Part shown: piece by piece, positions 24,439-31,942 of the stretch
Position numbering within the stretch: position 1 is the stretch's first letter
How the letters are laid out: each line of letters begins with the position of its first letter
NCBI GenBank assembly: GCA_937898525.1
Contig: CALCBC010000130.1
Coordinates: 1 to 64,000, forward strand
Length of the DNA stretch: 64,000 bases
Direction of reading: 5' to 3'
From: an uncultured Sphingomonadales bacterium
Lineage (GTDB): Bacteria; Pseudomonadota; Alphaproteobacteria; Sphingomonadales; Sphingomonadaceae
Notes under the pieces: generated by a model
Seen by the model: only the letters and a program-made list of their open reading frames with translations
Told to the model about the DNA's origin: nothing
Database searches by the model: none
Made by a program: the position numbers and the translations under genes

Positions 24439-25508
24439 TCGATCAGGTGCCCGGCCCGGTCGCGCTTCGTCGCGAGGTAGCGCGCGTTGTGCGGGTTGGC
24501 CGGCAGGCTGTGCGCGACCCGCTCGGCGACGGTCGTGCCCGCCGCTTCGAGCGCGGCGACCTTGGCCGGGTTGTTGGTCATCAGCCGGACCGACGCCACG
24601 CCGAGCAGCGCGAGCATCCGCGCGGCGACGGGGAAATCGCGCGCTTCTTCGGGGAGGCCGAGACGGGCGTTGGCCTCGAGCGTGTCGAAGCCTTCGTCCT
24701 GCAGGCGATAGGCGCGCAGCTTGTTGACGAGGCCGATGCCGCGGCCTTCCTGACGCAGATAGAGCAGCACGCCCCAGCCTCCAGCGCGGGCTTCCTCGGC
24801 CATCGCCGCGAGCGCGCCCGACAGCTGCGGCCCGCAGTCGCAGCGCAGCGAGCCGAGCAGGTCACCGGTCAGGCATTCGGAGTGGAGCCGGACGAGCGGG
24901 ATGCGGTCGGCAGTCTGCTCGCCGACGATCAGGGCGACATGCTCGCGCAGGTCATCGGGACTGCGGAACACGACGATCTCGGCGCACTCGCAGGCCGCGA
25001 CGGGGAGCCGAGCGCGGGTGGCGATCGCGAGCGTCGAGGGATCGACGAAGGCAGCCAGGTCCGCCGCTGCGACCTCCACCGGATCGCCGGCCGGTTCCGG
25101 CTCGACGAGAAACGCGGGCAGGATGCCGGCGAGCCGCGCGAGCTCCATCGCCGCGGCCGCCTCGTCGGGCCAGCCAAGAGGCTCGGCCACGAACGGCCCC
25201 TTGAGCGGCGCGGCAAGGTCGAGCGCCGGATCGGCGATCGGCCGGGCGGTGACGAGGTCGAGCGCCTCGGCGGCGCGGATCAGCACCGGCGCGTGCCCGT
25301 CGGCCGCCTCGCGCTGGTTGGCGAGCTTGAGCGTTGCCGCGCGCGCGGCCGAGATCAGCGCCCGTTGCGAACGCGCGTTCCCCGGCGCCGTCTCGACCGG
25401 CAGCAGCACCGGCGCCGCGCCAATCCTGAGCGGCCAGCCGTGGCGCAGCGCGTCGATTGCCTGGGCCGCGCGGCGGCTCGGCGCGCCGGGGGGCCCCTCG
25501 CCGCTCAG
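24435..25508 (-). CDS. ribA: GTP cyclohydrolase II-type protein (RibA), start uncertain
   Basis: The C-terminal half is a clear GTP cyclohydrolase II: PLVRLHSECLTGDLLGSLRC plus DCG gives the three-Cys zinc site, then YLRQEGRGIGLVNKLRAY and a C-terminal LMTNNPAKVAALEAAG. It opens GTP in the first step of riboflavin synthesis. About 150 N-terminal residues form a divergent domain (TARPIADPALDLAAPLKG, FVAEPLG) that lacks obvious DHBP-synthase motifs. No ATG, GTG or TTG lies at the domain start. I placed it at CTG 25508, overlapping the xth stop (CTGA); GTG 25409 is in frame but would cut conserved-looking sequence. Translational coupling with xth could allow a non-canonical start. Confidence 0.82.
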   Translation of the reverse strand: MSGEGPPGAPSRRAAQAIDALRHGWPLRIGAAPVLLPVETAPGNARSQRALISAARAATLKLANQREAADGHAPVLIRAAEALDLVTARPIADPALDLAAPLKGPFVAEPLGWPDEAAAAMELARLAGILPAFLVEPEPAGDPVEVAAADLAAFVDPSTLAIATRARLPVAACECAEIVVFRSPDDLREHVALIVGEQTADRIPLVRLHSECLTGDLLGSLRCDCGPQLSGALAAMAEEARAGGWGVLLYLRQEGRGIGLVNKLRAYRLQDEGFDTLEANARLGLPEEARDFPVAARMLALLGVASVRLMTNNPAKVAALEAAGTTVAERVAHSLPANPHNARYLATKRDRAGHLIE

Positions 25509-26296
25509 AGGTCGAACTCCGTGACCAGCGGCACGTGGTCCGAGGGCTGCTCCCAGTGCCGCGTCTCCTCGACGAACCGGTGCGCCGTGGCCTGGCGGGC
25601 GAGCTCGGGCGAGGCCCACATGTGGTCGAGCCGGCGACCCTGGTCCTTCTGCCGCCAGAAGCTGCGGTACGACCACCACGAGTAGTTTCGTTCCGGCGCG
25701 GGAATGAACTCGCGGCCGAGATCGACCCAGCCGTGCGAATCCTTGAACCGGCCGAGCGTCTCGCACTCCAGCGGCGTGTGGCTGACGACCTTGAGGAGCG
25801 CCTTGTGGTCGTAGACGTCGCATTCGAGCGGGGCGATGTTGAAGTCGCCGACGATCAGCGTCGGCCGGTCGAGCGCCTCGGCCCAGCGGGTCATCCGCCC
25901 GATAAAGTCGAGCTTCTGACCGAACTTCGGGTTGAGTTCGCGATCGGGGATGTCGCCGCCCGCGGGGACGTAGACGTTCTCGAGCACGAGGCCCTGCCCC
26001 TCGCCGAGCAGCTCGACCCCGATGTGGCGGGCCTCGCCGTTGTCCTGCCAGTCGTACTTCGAGACCTCGCGGAACGGGATGCGGCTGACGGTCGCGACGC
26101 CGTGATAGCCTTTCTGCCCGTGCACCACCCGGTGGCGGTAGCCGAGCGCCTCGAACGCCGCGTGCGGGAACTGTTCCTCGCGGCACTTGATCTCCTGCAG
26201 GCACAGCACGTCGGGGCAGTGCTCGGAGAGGAAGCGTTCGACTTGCGCGATCCTGAGGCGGACCGAATTGATGTTCCAGGTGGCGATCGAGACCAT
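25505..26296 (-). CDS. xth: Exodeoxyribonuclease III (AP endonuclease family)
   Basis: A 263-residue EEP-fold nuclease: SIATWNINSVRLRIAQV, LCLQEIKCREEQFP (metal-binding Glu), LIVGDFNIAPLECDVY (Asp/Asn active-site motif), GRRLDHMWASPEL and PSDHVPLVTEF (catalytic His). It removes 3' blocking groups and cleaves at abasic sites in base-excision repair. ATG 26296 gives the normal family length. It is the first gene of an overlapping chain xth, ribA-like, GNAT on the minus strand, preceded by a terminator on the same strand. Confidence 0.95.
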   Translation of the reverse strand: MVSIATWNINSVRLRIAQVERFLSEHCPDVLCLQEIKCREEQFPHAAFEALGYRHRVVHGQKGYHGVATVSRIPFREVSKYDWQDNGEARHIGVELLGEGQGLVLENVYVPAGGDIPDRELNPKFGQKLDFIGRMTRWAEALDRPTLIVGDFNIAPLECDVYDHKALLKVVSHTPLECETLGRFKDSHGWVDLGREFIPAPERNYSWWSYRSFWRQKDQGRRLDHMWASPELARQATAHRFVEETRHWEQPSDHVPLVTEFDL

Positions 26297-26382
26297 GCCG
26301 GGGGGATAGGGATGGAGGGACCCGGCGGCAAGGTGGCCGGGGCTCCCCGCGACCTTGGGGCTCGACCCGCGCGGAAAGGAAA

Positions 26383-26415
26383 AACCCCCGTCCCGGGGGC
26401 ATTGGGACGGGGGTT
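26383..26415 (-). terminator. Strong rho-independent terminator (minus strand) in a 294-bp gap
   Basis: Perfect 12-bp arms AACCCCCGTCCC (26383-26394) and GGGACGGGGGTT (26404-26415) enclose a 9-nt loop. Read on the minus strand the second arm is followed by a T-run (GGTTTTTCC). It lies 176 bp downstream of the lolA stop and upstream of xth. The long gap 26416-26590 has no ORF I can support and shows an AAGCCC...GGGCTT stem-loop, so it is either a long lolA 3' UTR or a small RNA ending here. Confidence 0.82.
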
Positions 26416-26590
26416 CCTATTTAGCGTTCGTCACGCTGCGCCGACGGCCCGCACGAGGTCAGGGCAACAGGGGGGAAACCCGCCTCAAGCCGTCAAGCCC
26501 CTGAAACTTAGGCTTCCCGGGCTTTCGCGTAAATGAATAGTCGGATTCGGCTGGTCGCAGCGCGCGGGCAATTCGCCGTCGATCCGTGCG

Positions 26591-27247
26591 TCAGCGGCGA
26601 CGGGACGTGCTGCGCGGATCGCGGTAGCTGAACTTGCTGTCGGGCACCGAGAGGCCGTAGCGGTGGTTCGACAGGCGAACCGTCGTCCGCTTGTTCTGCG
26701 CGTCGAGCGCGACCCAGGAGCTGAGCTCGAGCCCGCCCGGGGCAGAGGGATTGCGTACGAAGACCATCGCGATCGTGCCGTACTCCGGCTTGCTGGCGTC
26801 CTTGACCTCGACGCTGATCACGTTGGGGTTCGAAGTCGGCAGCAGCTTGCCGTAGCGCTTCACGTCCCGGTTGGGATCGAGCAGCGCGCCCAGTGGCGAA
26901 TTGCCGATCGGCCAGCGTTCGAGCTGCCGGACCTCGTAGTCGGCGAAGACCAGCGAGCGGCCGTTGGAGACAATGCGGATCTGGCCGCCCTCGTAGTCGA
27001 AGCTGATCTTGCCGGGGTTCTTCAGCGTCAGCACGCCGCGCTGGACCTGCCCGCTGCGGTCGGTCTGGACGAAGTCGGCGCGCATCGTGGTGATCGAGCG
27101 CAGCGCGTTGACCACCTGGTCGAGCTGGTCACCCTGCGCCGCGACAGGCGCGGCAGGCAGGGCGAGCGCCGCCGGAAGGGCTGCCGCGAGCGCGCCCGCG
27201 AGGGCGGCGCGCAGGGGAATGCGGGTGGGGAGTGGCAAGGGTTTCAT
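26591..27247 (-). CDS. lolA: LolA-type outer-membrane lipoprotein carrier
   Basis: A 218-residue periplasmic protein from ATG 27247. The signal peptide LRAALAGALAAALPAALALPAAPVAA precedes the mature start QGDQLDQVVNALRSITTMRADF (cited in parts). FVQTDRSGQVQRGVLTLKNPGKISFDY is the typical LolA N-terminal region, and KRTTVRLSNHRYGLSVPDSKFSYRDPR is the C-terminal one. It carries lipoproteins from the LolCDE complex to the outer membrane; LolB is not encoded here. rpmG lies 65 bp upstream on the same strand. Confidence 0.9.
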   Translation of the reverse strand: MKPLPLPTRIPLRAALAGALAAALPAALALPAAPVAAQGDQLDQVVNALRSITTMRADFVQTDRSGQVQRGVLTLKNPGKISFDYEGGQIRIVSNGRSLVFADYEVRQLERWPIGNSPLGALLDPNRDVKRYGKLLPTSNPNVISVEVKDASKPEYGTIAMVFVRNPSAPGGLELSSWVALDAQNKRTTVRLSNHRYGLSVPDSKFSYRDPRSTSRRR

Positions 27248-27312
27248 GCTCCGTGCGTTAGGTACGGGGCATTGAACCGGCTGTGAACCCGGGAGGTTCC
27301 CGGCGTTCATCC

Positions 27313-27480
27313 TTACTTGATCTTGCCTTCCTTGAACTCGACGTGCTTCTTCGCAATCGGGTCGTACTTGCGGAAGGACAGCTTCTCGGTCTGGTTCCGC
27401 GGGTTCTTCTTGGTCACGTAGAAGAAGCCGGTGTCGGCGGTCGAGTTGAGCCGGATCTTGATCGTTGCGGGCTTCGCCAT
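27313..27480 (-). CDS. rpmG: 50S ribosomal protein L33
   Basis: A 55-residue protein from ATG 27480, MAKPATIKIRLNSTADTGFF and ending KKHVEFKEGKIK. It lacks the zinc-binding cysteines of the Cys-containing L33 type, as is normal in alphaproteobacteria. A structural protein of the large ribosomal subunit. Upstream (27481-27787) lies a palindromic repeat region rather than another gene. lolA follows 65 bp downstream. Confidence 0.97.
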   Translation of the reverse strand: MAKPATIKIRLNSTADTGFFYVTKKNPRNQTEKLSFRKYDPIAKKHVEFKEGKIK

Positions 27481-27601
27481 CGTCTGATTCCCAAAAATCG
27501 GTGAGGGCGCGTAAGGCCCGAAACAACAGGGGCGACGCGCACGGCGCCGCCCATCCGCGCGCGCCTTTGCGTCGGAAGGGCGCAAAAGTCAAGAAGGCTG
27601 G

Positions 27602-27775
27602 GGGCCCTCATCCAAGCTGCGCTAACTCGCTTCGCGAGTAAGCTTCGCTATCCTTCTCCCACCAGTGGGAGAAGAAGGCTGGCCGCTAGCGCAGTCTCTT
27701 TCTTCTCCCGCTGGCGGGAGAAGGATACGGAGACTTGGCCCCGAAGGGGCCCTAGTCGGAGTTGGATGAGGGCCC
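27602..27775. repeat. Palindromic intergenic repeat element (about 174 bp)
   Basis: A 14-bp perfect inverted repeat bounds the element: GGGCCCTCATCCAA at 27602-27615 and TTGGATGAGGGCCC at 27762-27775. Inside are two related hairpins, CTTCTCCCAC/GTGGGAGAAG (27653-27674) and CTTCTCCCGC/GCGGGAGAAG (27702-27723), plus small ones ACTCGC-TTC-GCGAGT (27625-27639) and GGCCCC/GGGGCC near 27737-27751. It fills most of the 307-bp gap between rpmG and arfB. It looks like a dispersed sphingomonad-type palindromic element; it encodes no protein. Confidence 0.75.
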
Positions 27776-27787
27776 GCTGTCTCCCCC

Positions 27788-28192
27788 TCACCACTCGACC
27801 CTCCCGCGCCCGGCCTTCACCGCGCCGCGCGCCTTCTTGGCCTTGATCCGCTGTTCCTTGCCGACGCGGTTGACACGGGTCTTGGCGCGCTTCTTCGGTT
27901 CGACCTGTGCCTGCTCGATCAGCGCGGCGAGGCGGGCGCGGGCGTCCTCGCGGTTGGCTTCCTGCGTGCGGAAACGACGCGCGGTGATGACGATCTCGCC
28001 CTTCGCGGTCATCCGGCTGCCGGCGAGCGCCTTGAGGCGGCGAAATACCGCGGGCTCGAGCCGCAGCGCGAACACGTCGAGCCGCAGCTGGACCGCCGTC
28101 GCGACCTTGTTGACGTTCTGACCGCCGGGGCCGGAGGCGGCGATGAAACTCTCCTCGGCCAGCGCCAGCGCCCGCGCGGCGAGCTCATCCAT
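27788..28192 (-). CDS. arfB: Alternative ribosome-rescue factor B (peptidyl-tRNA hydrolase)
   Basis: A 134-residue release-factor-like protein. The GGQ motif sits in AASGPGGQNVNKVAT, where the catalytic Gln triggers hydrolysis of peptidyl-tRNA on stalled ribosomes. The C-terminal tail is strongly basic (KKRAKTRVNRVGKEQRIKAK and on), as ArfB needs to sense the empty mRNA channel. ATG 28192 overlaps the upstream pseudouridine-synthase stop by eight bases (ATGGATGA), so the two are coupled. Length is normal for the family. Confidence 0.93.
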   Translation of the reverse strand: MDELAARALALAEESFIAASGPGGQNVNKVATAVQLRLDVFALRLEPAVFRRLKALAGSRMTAKGEIVITARRFRTQEANREDARARLAALIEQAQVEPKKRAKTRVNRVGKEQRIKAKKARGAVKAGRGRVEW

Positions 28193-28838
28193 CGGTGAAG
28201 CCCAGCGCCGCGAAGTCGGCGGGGAGCGGAGCCGCAGCAACGACCGGCGGTTTGCCCTCGCGCGGCACCTCGAGCCCGGCAGCATGCAGCATCGTGCGCG
28301 CCGCGCCGGCCGCTTCGCCGTAAACCGGGTCTCCGAGCAGCGGCACGCCGAGGCCGCTCGCGGCGTGGATGCGGATCTGGTGCGTGCGGCCGGTCTCGGG
28401 CCGGAACTCGACCAGCGCGCGGCCGTCGCGCTCGGCCAGCAACCGCCAGTGGGTGACCGCGGGTTTGCCCTTGCGCGCGGGGATCATCCGCCAGCCCTTC
28501 TCCGCGCTGCTGATCTTGCTCAGCGCCAGCTCGATCGTGCCCTCGGCCTCCTGCGGGACGCCCGCCAGTATGCCGAGGTAGCGCTTGCCGACCTGCCGCG
28601 TCTCAAACGCGAGGGCGAAGCGCCTGAGCGCCTTCGGGTTGCGGGCGAGAAGCAGGCAGCCCGAGGTGTCGGCATCGAGCCGGTGGACCGGCACGGGCGG
28701 CCGCTGGAAGCCGAGCCTGAGCGCGTCGAGATGGTCCTCGAGCGACGGCCCGCCGCGGCGCGGCCGCTCGATCGGCAATCCACCGGGCTTGTCGATCACC
28801 AGCGCTTCGCCGTCTTCGTAGAGGATCGGGATATCCAT
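28185..28838 (-). CDS. RluA-family RNA pseudouridine synthase
   Basis: A 217-residue pseudouridine synthase. The catalytic Asp is in VHRLDADTSGCLLLARN, and RPETGRTHQIRIHAASGLG and LLGDPVYG are the other RluA signatures. No S4 domain is present. AGGAGG directly precedes ATG 28838. It would modify rRNA or tRNA; the exact target cannot be told. Coupled to arfB by an eight-base overlap. Residues after PVYG are short, giving a compact member of the family. Confidence 0.9.
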   Translation of the reverse strand: MDIPILYEDGEALVIDKPGGLPIERPRRGGPSLEDHLDALRLGFQRPPVPVHRLDADTSGCLLLARNPKALRRFALAFETRQVGKRYLGILAGVPQEAEGTIELALSKISSAEKGWRMIPARKGKPAVTHWRLLAERDGRALVEFRPETGRTHQIRIHAASGLGVPLLGDPVYGEAAGAARTMLHAAGLEVPREGKPPVVAAAPLPADFAALGFTDG

Positions 28839-28880
28839 CCCTCCTCCTAGCCGCATCGGCCCCGGCTTGTCAGGTGCGAG

Positions 28881-30062
28881 CTATTCGCGCAGCGCCGCAG
28901 CGATCCGCGTCATCGCCTCTTCGAGCACCGCCTCGTCGGCGGCGAAGCTGACGCGGAAGCCGTTCCTTCCGCCGAACGCGCTCGCCGCGACCACGGCCAC
29001 ACCGTGCTCGAGCAGGTGCAGGGCGAGCTTGGTATCGTCGCCGCCGAAGCGCTTCATCAGCGGGGTCGCGTCGACGAAGCAGTAGAACGCGCCGTCGGGC
29101 ATCGGCGTCGTCAGCCCGGGCACCGCGCGAATCGCCTGCACGACCTTGTCGCGACGCTGGCGGAAGCGTTCGCGCCATTCGTCGAGGAAGTCCTGCGGCC
29201 CCTCGAACGCGGCGACCGCGGCGGCCTGGCTGACCGAGCTCGGGTTGCCGGTCGTGTTCGACTGCAGCCGGCCCATCGCCTCGATCAGCCATGCCGGGCC
29301 GGTGGCGACGCCGATGCGGAAGCCGGTCATCGCGTGGCTCTTGGAGACGCCCGACACCGTCAAGATGCGGTCGGCGAGATCGGGGCACAGCGCCGCAAGC
29401 GTGGCGTGCTTCACGCCAGTGTAGTTGAGCGGCGCGTAGATGTCGTCGGAGAGCACCAGGACCTGCGGGTGCCGGCGCAGCACCGCCGCGATCCCGCGCA
29501 GCATCGCGGCCGGGTAGACCGCGCCGGTCGGGTTGCCCGGGCTGTTGAGCAGCAGCCAGTTGGTCCGCGGGGTGATCAGCGCCTCGAAGTCGCCGGGATC
29601 GAAGCGGTAGCCGTGGTGCGGGTGAGTCACCAGCGGCACGACCTTGCCCCCGGCGAAGCGGACCATCTGCGGGTAGCTGACCCACCACGGGCACGGCACG
29701 ATCACCTCGTCGCCTTCGCTGACCGTGCAGGCGATGGCTTCGAAGATCGCCTGCTTGCCGCCGGCGGTGACGATCACGTTCGCGGGATCGCAGTCGATGC
29801 CGAGGTCGCGGCGGAAATGCAGCGCGGCCGCTCGCTTGAGCGCCATCGTGCCGGTGACCGGGGTGTACTTGGTGTGCCCGGTGTTGAGCGCGACCTGCGC
29901 CGCGTCGATCACGTGCGACGGGGTGTCGAAGTCGGGCTCGCCGACCGACAGCGAGATGATGTCGCGCCCCGCCTCGCGCAGAGCGGTCGCGCGGTCGGTC
30001 ATCGCGGTGGTGCCGGACGCGGCAATCCGCCGGAGGGCAAGGCTCAGGTGCTCGTGGCTCAT
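28881..30062 (-). CDS. Class I/II PLP-dependent aminotransferase (aspartate aminotransferase-like)
   Basis: A 393-residue fold-type I enzyme. Markers are ISLSVGEPDFDTP, YTPVTGTMALKRA, LNSPGNPTGAVYP, LSDDIYAPLNY and the PLP-binding Lys in TVSGVSKSHAMTGFRIG. The last region is RNGFRVSFAADEAVLEEAMTRI. The pattern matches AspC/AspB-type transaminases moving amino groups between aspartate or aromatic amino acids and 2-oxoacids. ATG 30062 overlaps the pabBC stop (ATGA), so it is translated from the same mRNA. Specificity is not certain. Confidence 0.9.
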   Translation of the reverse strand: MSHEHLSLALRRIAASGTTAMTDRATALREAGRDIISLSVGEPDFDTPSHVIDAAQVALNTGHTKYTPVTGTMALKRAAALHFRRDLGIDCDPANVIVTAGGKQAIFEAIACTVSEGDEVIVPCPWWVSYPQMVRFAGGKVVPLVTHPHHGYRFDPGDFEALITPRTNWLLLNSPGNPTGAVYPAAMLRGIAAVLRRHPQVLVLSDDIYAPLNYTGVKHATLAALCPDLADRILTVSGVSKSHAMTGFRIGVATGPAWLIEAMGRLQSNTTGNPSSVSQAAAVAAFEGPQDFLDEWRERFRQRRDKVVQAIRAVPGLTTPMPDGAFYCFVDATPLMKRFGGDDTKLALHLLEHGVAVVAASAFGGRNGFRVSFAADEAVLEEAMTRIAAALRE

Positions 30063-31858
30063 GGCAGCAACCTCGCTGGGATCAGCCCGCGTAGCGCGTT
30101 GCCGATGAAGAAACCGTTGGCAAGGTCGGCGAGCGTGAGCTCGGCTTCCTCGGCGCGGCCTTCGCCGAGCAGCTCGCCGCGCAGCACGCCGGGCAGCAGC
30201 CCGAGCCCGGCCGGCGGGGTCAGCAGCTTGCCATCCCGCTCGACGAACAGGTTGGTGTAGCTGCCCTCGGTCACGAGCCCGTCGTCGCGGACGAACAGCG
30301 CCTCGCGCGCGCCTCGCCCGCGGGCGATCGCCAGGGCCTGCTGGTGGAAGCCGCGGTCGGTGGTCTTGTGGCGCAGGCGCCAGTCGCCGGGAACCACCGG
30401 CAGCGGCAGCGCGATGCAGTCGGCGACCCCTTCCTGGGGCTCCGGCAGCGGCGCAGTCTCGAGCGAGATCGCGCCGTTGCGAGACAGCAGCAGCCTGAGC
30501 CGCGCGGGCGCCTCGAGCTCGAAGCACAGCGCCTGGATGCGGTTGCGCGCCTCGTGGCGGTCGAACGCGAAGCCGAGTTCGGCCGCGCTGACCTTGATCC
30601 GCTCGAGGTGCAGCTCGAGCCGCGGCACGCCGGTGTCGGGATCGAAGCGCATCGTTTCGATCAGGTCGTGGCCGCCGGCAGCACCGCGCGCGAAGCCGCC
30701 CTTGACCAGGCATTCGCGCCACTCGGCCATGCCGTCGCTGTCGGCGACGATCGCCCCGCCGACCCCGAGCACCACGCTGTGCCGCTCGTTCTCGCCCGGC
30801 GTCAGACGAATCGTGCGGATCGCGACGTTGAACGCCGCGTCGCCGCCCCCGTCGATCCTGCCGATCGCACCGCAATAGGGACCGCGCGCGTCGCACTCGA
30901 CTTCGTCGATCAGCTCCATCGCGCGGATCTTCGGCGTGCCGGTGATCGAGCCGCACGGGAACAGCGCGCGGATCACGTCCATCGCCCCCTGCCCCTCGCG
31001 CAGCGTCGCGCAGACGGTCGAGACCATCGTGTGCACGGTCGGGTAGCTTTCGACCGCGAACGGCTTCTCGACCCTGACGCTGCCGGCCTCGGCCACGCGG
31101 CTGAGGTCGTTGCGGATCAGGTCGACGATCATCAGGTTCTCGGCCTTGTCCTTGACCGAGGCGGCGAGCTCTTCGGCCAGCGCACGGTCCTCGGCGTCGG
31201 TACGCCCGCGCGGGCGGGTGCCCTTCATCGGCTTGGCGCGCGCCGCGCGGCCCTTGAGGCTGAAGAAGAGCTCGGGGCTGAACGAGAGCAGCCAGTGCGA
31301 GCCGTCGAAGATCACCCCGCCATATCCCGCCGCGGCCTCGGGCCGGATTGCCGCGTAGAGCGCCAGCGGGTCGCCGCGCGCCGGGCCCGCGAGTGGCATC
31401 GTCAGGTTCGCCTGGTAGATGTCGCCGGCGCGAATCGCTTCCTGCAGCCGCGCGAAGCGCTCGAGGTAGCCGCCGGTCGAGACCTGCGGCTCGAGCGGGC
31501 CGATCGAGGCCGGCCCGGCCCCGGCACGCTCGGCGAGCCATCGCGGCACCTCGGCCGCCGGGATGATCGTCGCCGCGTCGAACAGGCCGAACCACACCAG
31601 CGGACCGCTCGCCCCGCTGCGCCCGGCCGCAAGCGGGGCCAGCTTCGGTTCGAGTGCGAGGCCGGCTTCGTAGGCGAGGTAGCCGGCGAGCGTTCCCCCG
31701 GTTCTGGCCCGCGCCGCCTCGGCCGCCTCGAGCACCGGCAGGACTTCCTCGGGCCGTCGGGCGACGAACAGCTCGCGCGGGTTCTCGAACAGGTGCGCGT
31801 CGCTAGCCCCTTCCGTGCGCGCGTCATCGAGCAGGACGAAGGGCTGGGTCTCGGCCAT
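30059..31858 (-). CDS. pabB: PabB-PabC fusion: aminodeoxychorismate synthase component I / lyase
   Basis: A 599-residue fusion. Residues ~1-390 are a chorismate-binding domain with AGDIYQANLTMPL, KPMKGTRPRGRT, ENLMIVDLIRNDLSRVAE and PCGSITGTPKIRAME, converting chorismate to 4-amino-4-deoxychorismate. Residues ~395-599 are a fold-type IV lyase domain (HDLIETMRFDPDTGVPRLELH, TTDRGFHQQALAIARG, VTEGSYTNLFVERDGKLLTPP), which releases p-aminobenzoate. Both act in folate synthesis. The glutaminase subunit PabA is not here. Its stop overlaps the aminotransferase start (ATGA). It is divergent from the HerA-like gene. Confidence 0.92.
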   Translation of the reverse strand: MAETQPFVLLDDARTEGASDAHLFENPRELFVARRPEEVLPVLEAAEAARARTGGTLAGYLAYEAGLALEPKLAPLAAGRSGASGPLVWFGLFDAATIIPAAEVPRWLAERAGAGPASIGPLEPQVSTGGYLERFARLQEAIRAGDIYQANLTMPLAGPARGDPLALYAAIRPEAAAGYGGVIFDGSHWLLSFSPELFFSLKGRAARAKPMKGTRPRGRTDAEDRALAEELAASVKDKAENLMIVDLIRNDLSRVAEAGSVRVEKPFAVESYPTVHTMVSTVCATLREGQGAMDVIRALFPCGSITGTPKIRAMELIDEVECDARGPYCGAIGRIDGGGDAAFNVAIRTIRLTPGENERHSVVLGVGGAIVADSDGMAEWRECLVKGGFARGAAGGHDLIETMRFDPDTGVPRLELHLERIKVSAAELGFAFDRHEARNRIQALCFELEAPARLRLLLSRNGAISLETAPLPEPQEGVADCIALPLPVVPGDWRLRHKTTDRGFHQQALAIARGRGAREALFVRDDGLVTEGSYTNLFVERDGKLLTPPAGLGLLPGVLRGELLGEGRAEEAELTLADLANGFFIGNALRGLIPARLLP

Positions 31859-31942
31859 CGGCCCGCTCTAGCTTCTATTCGGCCCTTGTCTATCGCCTGA
31901 CCGCGCGCCAGACCCCGAGGAACGGAGCGAAGGAGCGCAACG

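Noticed and set aside
27602..27775. A CRISPR array or insertion sequence
   Set aside because: The repeats are palindromic hairpins with no regular spacers, and no transposase or cas gene is present.
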